Of a stretch of DNA of 56,857 bases, positions 34,587-42,373 are shown piece after piece. Below the pieces are notes generated by a model that saw only the letters and a program-made list of their open reading frames with translations, was not told the origin of the DNA and ran no database searches. Within the stretch, counting starts at the first letter, position 1, and the number at the start of each line of letters is the position of its first letter. The stretch spans positions 1 to 56,857 of the forward strand of contig NZ_LAIJ01000006.1 of assembly GCF_001449115.1 (NCBI RefSeq), read 5' to 3'. The DNA is from Occallatibacter gabretensis (GTDB lineage Bacteria > Acidobacteriota > Terriglobia > Terriglobales > Acidobacteriaceae). Both the position numbers and the translations under genes were made by a program.

Positions 34587-35633
34587 ATGATTCCTACGCT
34601 TGCTTGGACCCCTGAGGGTGTTCGATTTATTGATCAGACGAAGTTGCCGCTGGATGAGAGCTACGTGATTGCGGCCACGTATGAAGATGTGGCCGTGGTG
34701 ATTGAGACCATGGTGGTGCGCGGGGCGCCGGCGATTGGTGTTTCTGCTGCTTATGGCGTGGCGTTGGGGGCGATTCGCTCGACCGCTGAGAGCTCTGAGA
34801 GCTTTGCGCCGGAGTTTGAGCGGATTTGTGCGCGGCTGGCGGGGACTCGGCCTACGGCGGTGAATCTTTTCTGGGCGATTGACCGGATGAAGGTTCTGTT
34901 TGCTTCGCTTCGGGCGGGTGGTGCTTCGATGGACGAAGTACGAGAGAGATTTCTGGCTGAGGCTCATGCAATGTACGACGAAGACATTGCTTCGTGCAAG
35001 GCAATGGGCGCGCTGGGCGGCGAGTTGCTGCCGGATGAGGGTGGCGTGTTGACGCATTGCAATGCGGGCGCGCTGGCGACGGCGGGGTATGGGACGGCGC
35101 TGGGTGTGATTCGCTCGGCGGTGGAGATGGGCAAGAAGATTCATGTGTATGCGGATGAGACGCGGCCGTTTTTGCAGGGCGCGCGGCTGACGGCGTGGGA
35201 GCTGATGGAAGATGGGATTCCGACGACGGTGATCTGCGACAACATGGCGGCGAGCCTGATGAAGGCGGGCAGGATCCAGGCCGTGGTGGTGGGCGCGGAC
35301 CGCATTGCGGCGAATGGCGATTTTGCGAACAAGATCGGCACGTATAACGTGGCGATCCTGGCGAAGGAGCACGGGATTCCGTTTTACTGCGCCGCGCCGT
35401 GGAGCACGATTGATACGGCGACGCCGGATGGGGATGCGATTCCGATTGAGGAGCGCAGCGCGAAGGAAGTGACGCACCATGGGGGCAAGCAGCTTACGCC
35501 GCATGGAGTGGGGATCTGCAATCCGGCGTTTGATGTGACTCCGGCGAAGTATGTGACGGCGATTATTACGGAGAAGGGCGTGTTGAGGGCGCCTTATGCG
35601 GAGTCGTTGAGGGAGATGGAGCTGGTGGGTTAG
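34587..35633 (+). CDS. mtnA: Methylthioribose-1-phosphate isomerase (MtnA)
   Basis: Methionine-salvage enzyme that converts 5-methylthioribose 1-phosphate to the ribulose form. The 348 residues carry the eIF2B-like MtnA motifs: [13 protein letters not shown] (substrate phosphate), [19 protein letters not shown] with the catalytic Cys, [10 protein letters not shown] and [21 protein letters not shown] with the catalytic Asp. No other mtn genes are nearby, which is common. GAAGGGT precedes the ATG very closely. Its stop overlaps the stop of the opposite parE gene. Confidence 0.95.
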   Translation: MIPTLAWTPEGVRFIDQTKLPLDESYVIAATYEDVAVVIETMVVRGAPAIGVSAAYGVALGAIRSTAESSESFAPEFERICARLAGTRPTAVNLFWAIDRMKVLFASLRAGGASMDEVRERFLAEAHAMYDEDIASCKAMGALGGELLPDEGGVLTHCNAGALATAGYGTALGVIRSAVEMGKKIHVYADETRPFLQGARLTAWELMEDGIPTTVICDNMAASLMKAGRIQAVVVGADRIAANGDFANKIGTYNVAILAKEHGIPFYCAAPWSTIDTATPDGDAIPIEERSAKEVTHHGGKQLTPHGVGICNPAFDVTPAKYVTAIITEKGVLRAPYAESLREMELVG

Positions 35634-35941
35634 TTCTCTTCGGCCTCTTCAAAAAAATGTGGCTCCGGCAGCATTGACTGATGCAAGATACGGACAACGA
35701 GAATGCCGCTTGGATTGCGCCGGTAAAAGATTACGTGGCGGCCTTTTTCAAAACGGCGAAGCCCCGTGCGTATGTCTTCGCACGAGCGGCCAAGCCTGGG
35801 ATTGCCGGCGAGCATCCGTACGCACTCGTGTATATCGCTTAGATATTTTTCTGCCTGATTCTCACTCCAGGTAAACAAGGTATAGAGCGAGATTTCGAGT
35901 AGATCATTTTCCGCCTGAGGGGAGTAGCGCAATACACTCAC
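35630..35941 (-). CDS. parE: ParE/RelE-family toxin
   Basis: Toxin of a type II toxin-antitoxin pair, 103 residues with GTG start at 35941. Family sequence: [40 protein letters not shown] and [12 protein letters not shown]. ParE members poison DNA gyrase; RelE-type relatives cleave mRNA, and sequence alone cannot exclude that. It starts 2 bp after the end of parD, the usual antitoxin-first order. Convergent 4-bp overlap with mtnA. Confidence 0.9.
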   Translation of the reverse strand: MSVLRYSPQAENDLLEISLYTLFTWSENQAEKYLSDIHECVRMLAGNPRLGRSCEDIRTGLRRFEKGRHVIFYRRNPSGILVVRILHQSMLPEPHFFEEAEEN

Positions 35942-35943
35942 GA

Positions 35944-36213
35944 TCAGCTTGCCCTCTCACGCTCTCTTGCTGCTTTGCGCACCTTGGTCAGAACTCTCCC
36001 GAATACGTCGCCTTCCGCAATACCACTGGCATCGCCTTCGTCGATGGCGGCGCGGAGGGCAGCTAACTTTTGCTCGTAGATTTGCTCTTCGCGTTCCATG
36101 GAACGGAGAGCGGCACGAACTACTTCGCTGGCGTTCTCGTAGCGGCCGGATTCGACGCGGGAGAGAACGAAGCGGTCTAGCTCCGGCGTGAGGTTGACGT
36201 TGCGTGTGGGCAT
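35944..36213 (-). CDS. parD: ParD-like antitoxin
   Basis: 89 residues from the ATG at 36213, which has GGGAGG 6 nt upstream; the frame is open to 36264 but without a ribosome binding site. The N-terminal ribbon-helix-helix part (NVNLTPELDRFVLSRVESG, residues about 5-23) binds DNA for autoregulation, followed by YENASEVVRAALRSMEREE. The charged C-terminus should wrap the toxin. It is the first gene of the parDE pair. Confidence 0.92.
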   Translation of the reverse strand: MPTRNVNLTPELDRFVLSRVESGRYENASEVVRAALRSMEREEQIYEQKLAALRAAIDEGDASGIAEGDVFGRVLTKVRKAARERERAS

Positions 36214-36310
36214 GAATGCCTCCCTGCTGAATGCAAGTTTATTCCGATTAGCAATGTTTGCCAATCTTTGCTAATAAATCATCCGTTATGGGTGCGGTGC
36301 TGCTTAGGGG

Positions 36311-36781
36311 TCAGCGGGAGCGGGGGAGCGATTCGCGTGGAATTGTGGCGTTGGGCTGGGGCTGGCCGTTGGTGATTTCGACTGGCGCGAGATGACGGAA
36401 GGGTTCCCAGGGGAGATTGCGGGCGACGGTGAAGAGCACCAGAACGGCTGCGAAGGTTGTGATCCAACGGGCTGGGATGCGGGTGAAGACGGCTGCGCCG
36501 GAAGGGGTCCACTGGCGAGCCAGTCCATAAATGATGATGGGCAGGATGAGCATGGAGAGCGCGTTTTCTCGCCAGGCGGCTGCGAACTGGCCGTGTACGA
36601 GGAAATACAGCATGCGCGTGCTGCCGCAGCCGGGACAGTAAAGGCCGGTGAGTGCGTGGAAGGGACAGGGCGGCAACAAGGCCGTGGAGCCGGGCTCAAA
36701 GAAGCACACTCCGATGATGAGAAAGAGGAGCGCGGCGGTGGAAGCCGCGATCAACACTCTGTCTGAAGGGAGCTTTATCAA
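36311..36781 (-). CDS. DUF2752 membrane protein
   Basis: 156 residues with about four membrane segments and the DUF2752 motif CPFHALTGLYCPGCGSTRM (residues about 38-56), whose cysteines might bind metal. Function of the family is unknown. The start is TTG at 36781, overlapping the TGA of the upstream zinc-ribbon gene as TTGA; the two are likely cotranscribed. The C-terminal 40 residues are polar and Pro-rich. Confidence 0.85.
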   Translation of the reverse strand: MIKLPSDRVLIAASTAALLFLIIGVCFFEPGSTALLPPCPFHALTGLYCPGCGSTRMLYFLVHGQFAAAWRENALSMLILPIIIYGLARQWTPSGAAVFTRIPARWITTFAAVLVLFTVARNLPWEPFRHLAPVEITNGQPQPNATIPRESLPRSR

Positions 36782-37221
36782 CGGAATCCGCCGCTGTTGG
36801 CGACTGCGCCGATGGCAATGAGAATGACATAGATGATGGAGCCGCCGAGGGTGAGCGCGACGCCGATCCAGAGGCAGGTTTTGACGGTGCGAGATGCCCT
36901 CAGAGCGCCTTCAAGGTCTCCCACTGCCAGGCGGTTATTGACCTCACCTGCTTTGACGATGCCGACGATGCCGAGGGGCAGGCAGCAGCAGAGCGTGACG
37001 AGGATGGACTGCACCATGTAGTTGGGAACAGTGCCGGCGGGCAGCGGCACGCCTGGAGCTATGACTGGAACGCCATAGGCCGGAGGCGGCGGTGGAAGCG
37101 GAACAAAGGGCTGCTGTACCGGCGACGAAACAGGTTGTGCCGGCCCGACGAGACCTGCGCCGCACTGGTTGCAATGGCGCGCTGCGTTGTCATTATTGGC
37201 GCCGCAATGTGGACAAAACAT
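36778..37221 (-). CDS. Zinc-ribbon protein with CD225/dispanin-like membrane domain
   Basis: 147 residues. N-terminal zinc ribbon (CPHCGANN, then CNQCGAGL, residues about 3-24), a Pro-rich linker (PPPPPAYG), then two membrane segments in the CD225 arrangement (PNYMVQSILVTLCCCLPLG and SRTVKTCLWIGVALTLGG). CD225 proteins act on membrane curvature or fusion in animals; the role in bacteria is unknown. Paired by overlap with the DUF2752 gene downstream. Confidence 0.82.
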   Translation of the reverse strand: MFCPHCGANNDNAARHCNQCGAGLVGPAQPVSSPVQQPFVPLPPPPPAYGVPVIAPGVPLPAGTVPNYMVQSILVTLCCCLPLGIVGIVKAGEVNNRLAVGDLEGALRASRTVKTCLWIGVALTLGGSIIYVILIAIGAVANSGGFR

Positions 37222-37609
37222 GAGCGATTCAGCCTCCGTGGATGGAGATGCATGAGTTCATTCGCGATTCAAAAGCCGGGCCATGTTGGAACAGCGATCA
37301 AGCTTTGCCTTTCGCGCGGGATGCGGCGATATGACCGTGGCTGGAATGCAAAGCGAGTTTTCTAAGTATGTATCACGGCGGATCGGAATCGCTACCAACA
37401 GGGAGAAAAAATCCTGCCGGGCGCTGCATGTCGCACCGTTCAAAACGTTGTTTCTCCGGGCCTGAAGGCCCTATGTATCCGGCTGTGCTGTTCCGGAGCC
37501 TGAAGGCCTCGGCTCCCTCCGTTTCGGATGATAGGCATGGCATGGGTGGCGTGTTGTGTTATTCCAGGTCTGAACAGATGGTTTGGAAACAGCTTGCGAT
37601 AATCGTGGG
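37222..37609. other. Intergenic region with a family 1 repeat
   Basis: 388 bp between divergent genes. Small frames at 37283-37465 and nearby lack ribosome binding sites and look non-coding. The part from 37457 holds a palindromic repeat (listed separately). Promoters for the two flanking genes should lie here, but I see no clear -35/-10 pair. Confidence 0.35.
37457..37520. repeat. Palindromic intergenic repeat, family 1, copy e
   Basis: GGGCCTGAAGGCCC (37458-37471) and GAGCCTGAAGGCCTC (37496-37510), followed by GGCTCCCTCC. Here the CCTGAAGG module is present twice in tandem and the CTAAAG module is absent. Confidence 0.75.
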
Positions 37610-37906
37610 ATGGCAGGTTGGGTGGTATCGGTCCTGCGGTTTCGGCGGCCTTCTCTGGTGCGGGGAGTCGTGCTGTCATTGGGGGCCTTTGCCGTAAGCC
37701 TGCGGCTGGCGGGCTTTCCGCATATTGAGCTTCTGCATCGATCCAATTGGCAGATTGCGGTGCTGGCCGCGGCACTGTTGGGGCTGGCGGAGACGGCGCG
37801 ATGCCTGAAGCGAAAGTGGAGCCTTTACCATGCCGGTGTGCTGATTCTGCTCTATGCAGAACTGCTGATTCTGACGATGATTATTTTCCTGGCGATTTAT
37901 CCGTAG
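37610..37906 (+). CDS. Small membrane protein of unknown function
   Basis: About 98 residues from the ATG at 37610 (a TTG at 37583 is also open). Three hydrophobic segments are predicted (about 18-33, 42-58 and 70-95), separated by short loops (LLHRSNWQ and RCLKRKWSLYHAG). I do not recognise the family. The ribosome binding site is weak (GTGGG), so the start is uncertain. It stands alone upstream of mscL. Confidence 0.55.
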   Translation: MAGWVVSVLRFRRPSLVRGVVLSLGAFAVSLRLAGFPHIELLHRSNWQIAVLAAALLGLAETARCLKRKWSLYHAGVLILLYAELLILTMIIFLAIYP

Positions 37907-38105
37907 TTTCCTCTGGCTTCCTATCCGTGTGTTTCCTTTAAATTTTTATCCGGCGGCGGTTGACCACTCGAAGACCATTTTTCGCATCTTACCTCAAGCA
38001 ATTCATCGCAAGTTTCGAGGTCTGATCTTTGCCGGCTGCTTTTTCCCCGATCTGCGCCCGGCCAAAAGCGTATCCCAAAAACAGTTTCATTTGTATGGAG
38101 GCAGG

Positions 38106-38510
38106 ATGCTTAAGGGTTTCCGGGATTTTATTCTTCGCGGTAATGTAGTCGATCTGGCTGTTGCGGTCATTATCGGGGCAGCGTTCAGCAAGATTGTTTC
38201 GTCCCTGGTGGGCGATGTATTGAACCCGCTGATTGCGGCAGTGATTGGCAAGCCGGACTTCAGCTATGTAGTGATCCATGCCGGTTCCGGCGTGGTCAAG
38301 GTTGGAAACTTCCTGAATGAGGTCATCTCGTTCCTCATTGTTGCAACGGTGGTGTATTTCTTCATCGTTCTTCCGCTGAACACGCTGCTGGCCAGGATCA
38401 AGAAGCCGGAGCTGGTTGAGGCTCCCACCACGAAGCCCTGCCCGGAATGCCTGAGCGATATTCCGCTGGCTGCCAAGCGTTGCGCGCATTGTGCGCAGCC
38501 GGTGGTGTAG
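38106..38510 (+). CDS. mscL: Large-conductance mechanosensitive channel MscL with zinc-ribbon tail
   Basis: Pentameric safety valve opened by membrane tension under osmotic downshock. From the ATG at 38106 (GGAGG upstream) it has 134 residues: N-terminal helix FRDFILRGNVVDLAVAVIIG, first membrane segment, periplasmic loop, second membrane segment (about 72-92). The C-terminus is not the usual plain helix but carries CPEC (112-115) and CAHC (126-129), a zinc ribbon, as in other Acidobacteriota MscL proteins. The frame opens at 37929, but MscL starts at LKGFRDF. A terminator follows. Confidence 0.95.
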   Translation: MLKGFRDFILRGNVVDLAVAVIIGAAFSKIVSSLVGDVLNPLIAAVIGKPDFSYVVIHAGSGVVKVGNFLNEVISFLIVATVVYFFIVLPLNTLLARIKKPELVEAPTTKPCPECLSDIPLAAKRCAHCAQPVV

Positions 38511-38537
38511 GTTTTCTGGCACAATTTTTCTGGAATG

Positions 38538-38566
38538 AGGCCGGCGCGGAGTGCGGCGGCCTTTTT
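38538..38566 (+). terminator. Rho-independent terminator after mscL
   Basis: AGGCCG-CGC pairs with GCG-CGGCCT (38538-38562) with single G bulges facing each other, then five T at 38562-38566. Confidence 0.75.
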
Positions 38567-38587
38567 GTTGCGTTCAACGTGAAATTC

Positions 38588-38722
38588 CCACGGAGGCTAA
38601 AGCCCAGAGGTATTTGTGCTCTTTTTCGGCATGACTGAAGCCGGTTCCCCAAACACTGCCTGAAGACCCCTGTTCCCCCGCACGATTTGGCAATTCAGAG
38701 GTCTAAAGACCCTTGCTTCCTC
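38588..38722. repeat. Palindromic intergenic repeat, family 1, copy f (degenerate cluster)
   Basis: A run of imperfect family 1 modules: GGAGGCTAAAGCCC, then TTCGGCATGACTGAAGCCGG, then TGCCTGAAGACCCCTGTTCCC, then AGAGGTCTAAAGACCC and CTTCCTCCG. All module types known from the other copies are represented, with decayed arms. It fills most of the 288-bp gap between mscL and the M28 peptidase gene. Confidence 0.7.
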
Positions 38723-38798
38723 CGAGTGATTTTGTGGGATTACACTGGTTGACAACGCGCAAGGTTCCCGAAATCCCACCATAAAGGCTCCTCTCACG

Positions 38799-40919
38799 AT
38801 GATTCGCAAGATATTTGCATTTGCAGTCGCATGTTCTTTCGTTTCCGGCACCATGCCGGCGCAAGCTCCCCAACAGGCAACGCCGTTTGGTTATGTGGAC
38901 TTCAGCAAGGAAGCCAAGACTGAGGCTTCGTTTCTGGCTATTCCGGATGCCAAGCTGGCCGGCGAGGAGCTGAAGATCCTGACTGCCGAGCCGCACCTGG
39001 CATCGACGCCTGAGGATCATAAGACCGCGGAATATGTGGCGGAGAAGTTCAAGGCAGCTGGTCTGGAGACGGAGATTGTTCCTTATCGGGTGCGACTGAA
39101 TCAGCCGAAGGAGATTCGCATTGAGGCCTTTGGGCCTGACGGCAAACTGCTGATGAAGGGGCCGGAGCGAGAGCATGTGGGCGGCGATCCGTTTGAGAAC
39201 GATCCGCGCGTGGTGATGCCATTTAATGGCTCGTCTGGCTCTGGCGATGTGACGGGCGACGTGGTGTATGCCAACTACGGGCGGCTGGAGGACTTTGACG
39301 AGCTTGCGGCGCAGCATGTGGACCTGCACGGCAAGATTGTGATTACGCGGTATGGCGCGAACTTTCGCGGCGTGAAGGTGATGATTGCGCAGCGGAGAGG
39401 CGCGGCGGGCGTGCTGATTTATAGCGATCCGCAGGATGATGGGTACTTCAAGGGCGATGCTTATCCGAATGGTCCGTGGCGGCCGGATAGCGGCGTGCAG
39501 CGCGGCTCGGTGCAGTTCCTCTCGATGTATCCGGGTGATTCTGAGACGCCGGGAGTGGCTTCGACGCTGGACCTGCCGGACTCGGCGCGCAAGTCGCCGG
39601 AGGGCAATGAGCCGAAGATTCCTTCGATTCCGATCAGCTATCACGATGCAGCACCGATTCTGCAGGCGCTGAAGGGCGCGAGTGTGTCGCAGGGATGGCA
39701 GGGCGCGCTGCCGTTTCGCTATCACGTGGGCGGAAGCGGCGTGAAGGTTCACATGGTTGCGATCCAGGATTATCAGCGGCGGATTATCTGGGACGTGATT
39801 GGCAAGGTAAAGGGATCGGAGCTGCCGGATGAGCTGGTGGTGGCTGGGAATCATCGCGATGCGTGGGTATATGGCGCGGTGGACCCGAACAGCGGCACGG
39901 CGTCGATGCTGGAGGCGGTGCATGGAGTGGGCGTGCTGCTGAAGCAGGGCTGGAAGCCGAAGCGCACGATGATTTTTTGCAGCTGGGATGCAGAAGAAGA
40001 AGGGCTGATTGGCTCGACCGAGTGGGTGGAAGAGCACGACAAGATGCTTGAACATGCCGTGGCTTACTTCAACATGGATGTGGCCGTATCGGGGCCGAAC
40101 TTTTCGGCGGCGGCGGTGCCATCGTTGAAACAGTTTGTGCGCGAGGTGACGAAGGTCGTTCCTTCTCCTGCGGGCGGCACGGTGTACGAGGTGTGGAAGA
40201 ACTCGCACACGGGCGAGAATGAGCACAGGGCTTCGAATGCGCCTTCCGACGGCGATGTACATGTGGGCGATCTGGGATCGGGGTCGGACTTTACGCCGTT
40301 TCTGCAGCATGTTGGCGTGCCTTCGACGGATGTGGGATCGGGCGGGCCTTACGGCGTGTACCACTCTGTGTTTGATAACTATGCATGGTTCACGATGAAT
40401 GCCGATCCGCACTTTGTGTATCTGCAGGAGATGGCGCGGGTATTTGGGCTGGAAGCGATACGGATGGCGGATGTGGATGTGCTGCCGTATGACTATCCGG
40501 CGTATGCGAAGGAGATTGTGTCGTATGTGGATGGGGCGAAGCGCAAGGCGGCGGACGAGAAGTTGAGCGGCGTGGACCTGGCTCCGGTGGCAGCTGCGGC
40601 GCAGCGGTTTGCGGAGGCGGCGAAGAAGGTGCGGGCCGCACAGAGTGCGTCGGGCAGCGATGCGGCGAAGCTGGGCAAACTCAACCACGGACTGCGCGAG
40701 GCGGAGGCGGCGTTTATTTCGCAGGCGGGATTACCGCGTCGGCCGTGGTTCAAGCACACGATTTACGCGCCGGGGGAATTTACGGGCTATGCGGCGGTGG
40801 TGATTCCCGGCGTGAATGAGGCGATCGAGGCCAAGGATGCACCTCTGGCGAAGGAACAGGCCAAGGTGCTGATTGAGGCGCTTGATAAGGCTACGGCTGC
40901 GCTGAATGGTGCGGAGTAA
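38799..40919 (+). CDS. Secreted M28 peptidase (glutamate carboxypeptidase II-like)
   Basis: Zinc exopeptidase of 706 residues exported by a signal peptide (about 1-22, ending MPAQAP). A protease-associated domain (about 110-240) is inserted before the catalytic core. The co-catalytic zinc ligands can be read in order: His in AGNHRDAW (about 352), bridging Asp in VDPNSGT (about 362), Glu pair in WDAEEEGLIG (about 395), Asp in FNMDVAVSG (about 426) and His in YHSVFDNYAW (about 522). A transferrin-receptor-like dimerisation domain forms the C-terminus. Resembles PSMA/NAALADase. Substrate peptides unknown. Confidence 0.93.
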   Translation: MIRKIFAFAVACSFVSGTMPAQAPQQATPFGYVDFSKEAKTEASFLAIPDAKLAGEELKILTAEPHLASTPEDHKTAEYVAEKFKAAGLETEIVPYRVRLNQPKEIRIEAFGPDGKLLMKGPEREHVGGDPFENDPRVVMPFNGSSGSGDVTGDVVYANYGRLEDFDELAAQHVDLHGKIVITRYGANFRGVKVMIAQRRGAAGVLIYSDPQDDGYFKGDAYPNGPWRPDSGVQRGSVQFLSMYPGDSETPGVASTLDLPDSARKSPEGNEPKIPSIPISYHDAAPILQALKGASVSQGWQGALPFRYHVGGSGVKVHMVAIQDYQRRIIWDVIGKVKGSELPDELVVAGNHRDAWVYGAVDPNSGTASMLEAVHGVGVLLKQGWKPKRTMIFCSWDAEEEGLIGSTEWVEEHDKMLEHAVAYFNMDVAVSGPNFSAAAVPSLKQFVREVTKVVPSPAGGTVYEVWKNSHTGENEHRASNAPSDGDVHVGDLGSGSDFTPFLQHVGVPSTDVGSGGPYGVYHSVFDNYAWFTMNADPHFVYLQEMARVFGLEAIRMADVDVLPYDYPAYAKEIVSYVDGAKRKAADEKLSGVDLAPVAAAAQRFAEAAKKVRAAQSASGSDAAKLGKLNHGLREAEAAFISQAGLPRRPWFKHTIYAPGEFTGYAAVVIPGVNEAIEAKDAPLAKEQAKVLIEALDKATAALNGAE

Positions 40920-40935
40920 GCAGGGCTGAGACGAG

Positions 40936-40972
40936 ATATTCCGGGTCTGGCAGCTTTGCAGACCTGGGATAT
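40936..40972 (+). other. Hairpin after the M28 peptidase gene
   Basis: ATATTCC-GGTCTG pairs with CAGACC-GGGATAT with one bulge on each side and one G-T pair. No T-run follows, so it may protect the mRNA end or act as a weak terminator. Confidence 0.4.
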
Positions 40973-41024
40973 TGCACCACGCTGGCTTGCGCCTTGATCC
41001 GAATTTTGTATCCGATCACACGGC

Positions 41025-41038
41025 TATAATCTCAAGCG
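41025..41038 (+). promoter_or_regulatory. -10 box directly before the aspartic-protease start
   Basis: A consensus TATAAT lies at 41025-41030, only 7 nt before the GTG at 41038. If used, transcription would begin at or next to the start codon, giving a leaderless mRNA. No Shine-Dalgarno precedes the GTG, which agrees. No good -35 at 17 bp is visible. Confidence 0.45.
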
Positions 41039-42258
41039 TGATCATCGCTAATCGATTTCCTGCGATTCTTGCATGCGGGCTGATACTTGTGTTCGGCCGT
41101 TGCGAGGCTCAACAAAGCGCACCCGTAACAATCCCAGTTGAAGTTACTTCGGGACTTGTCTATATGCAGGGTCAGGTCAACCAATCTGGCCCGCTGAACG
41201 TGGTTCTGGATACAGGCTCGTCATTCAGTATCGTTGATCCCTCGCTGGCACAAACGGCAGGTCTGACTTCTTCCCAGTCTGTAGAAGCTGCAGGGATGGG
41301 AAAAGGAGCGAGCCAGACAGTTCATCTTTTTGAGGATTCTGAGCTCCAATGGGGTAATCCAACGAATCCGCTTCAGCTTCTTCACCAGAAGGGCGCGATG
41401 TTGCCCATTCATTACATCTCAGAACAAGTGGGCAAACGTACGGATGCAATCTTTGGAAGTAATCTTTTCCTGAACTATACGATCGCAGTCGATTATCAAC
41501 AACAGCGTGCAACCTTTACTTCAACCGATTCTGAAACAAGACCCTCCGGTACGGCAATTCCTATCGAGATATTTGGCAATGTTCCCTTTGTCGAGGTGAC
41601 AATTCAGGGTGATGATGGCGAAAAGGTCTCTGGCCGATTTGTCGCAGATAGCGGAACCGCAGGAGCTATGATCTTAAGCAAGAAATTTCTGGAAGCTCAT
41701 CCCCGCTTGATCGATAAGACTCATTTTGCGAATGCTCCTACCGTTACGGCAATCGGTGGCGAAATCCACGCCCAGCGTATTCAGATACAAGAGGTTGGAG
41801 TCGGTCCATTTGTATTCTCAAAAGTGATTGCGAATGTGCCTGACGCGAGTGTCGGCATTCTCTCCAATGATTCGATTGCTGGGACCATAGGGGCCGGTTT
41901 TTTTAGACGCTTCACTATTACGTGGGATTATGCTCGCAAGCAGATGTTTCTTGCGCCAAACAATGCCCTCAAAGACCCTTTTGAGACGGACTCAAGTGGA
42001 TTGCATCTAGTTTCTTCCGGTCCGAGCTATGAAACAAGCGTGGTTGGCAGCGTGCTTCCCGGCTCGCCTGCTGCATTGGCTGGCTTGTCCCCTGGGGACC
42101 AGATCATCGCGATCGATGGCACGAAGGGGCTGCCTCTCTGGGAAATGGCGAAGATTTTCGGCGAAGCTGGAAGGTCGGTTGAACTGACGGTGCAACGAAA
42201 GTCGAACGTGCTGCAGGTGAAGCTGCTGCTTCGTAATCCATTTCAAAATGCGAATTGA
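41038..42258 (+). CDS. Secreted double retropepsin-like aspartic protease with PDZ domain
   Basis: From the GTG at 41038 (406 residues) it starts with a clean signal peptide ending FGRCEAQQ. Two aspartic-protease halves follow, each with an intact triad: VVLDTGSSFSIVD (Asp58-Thr-Gly) and FVADSGTAGAMI (Asp204-Ser-Gly). A C-terminal PDZ domain (about 318-400) includes GSPAALAGLSPGDQIIAIDG, which may bind substrate C-termini. The gene is lower in G+C than its neighbours. The reading frame extends to 40972, but the upstream part is unlikely to be translated (see the -10 box). Confidence 0.85.
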   Translation: MIIANRFPAILACGLILVFGRCEAQQSAPVTIPVEVTSGLVYMQGQVNQSGPLNVVLDTGSSFSIVDPSLAQTAGLTSSQSVEAAGMGKGASQTVHLFEDSELQWGNPTNPLQLLHQKGAMLPIHYISEQVGKRTDAIFGSNLFLNYTIAVDYQQQRATFTSTDSETRPSGTAIPIEIFGNVPFVEVTIQGDDGEKVSGRFVADSGTAGAMILSKKFLEAHPRLIDKTHFANAPTVTAIGGEIHAQRIQIQEVGVGPFVFSKVIANVPDASVGILSNDSIAGTIGAGFFRRFTITWDYARKQMFLAPNNALKDPFETDSSGLHLVSSGPSYETSVVGSVLPGSPAALAGLSPGDQIIAIDGTKGLPLWEMAKIFGEAGRSVELTVQRKSNVLQVKLLLRNPFQNAN

Positions 42259-42373
42259 TATTTTCTTCCCCATGGTCATACTTACGGCTTTCTGTCACAG
42301 ATATGGGTAACTGATGTGTCGATCCGCATCGCAACCTGCTAGCTTGCGTGGGATGCGGTAATGTGGAGAGAGA

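Noticed and set aside
37283..37465. 60-codon plus-strand frame in the gap before mscL
   Set aside because: No ribosome binding site or recognisable sequence, and it runs into a palindromic repeat.
38703..40688. 661-codon open frame antisense to the M28 peptidase gene
   Set aside because: The plus-strand gene has a signal peptide and all zinc ligands; the antisense translation is Arg/His-rich with no motif, as expected from high-GC codon bias.
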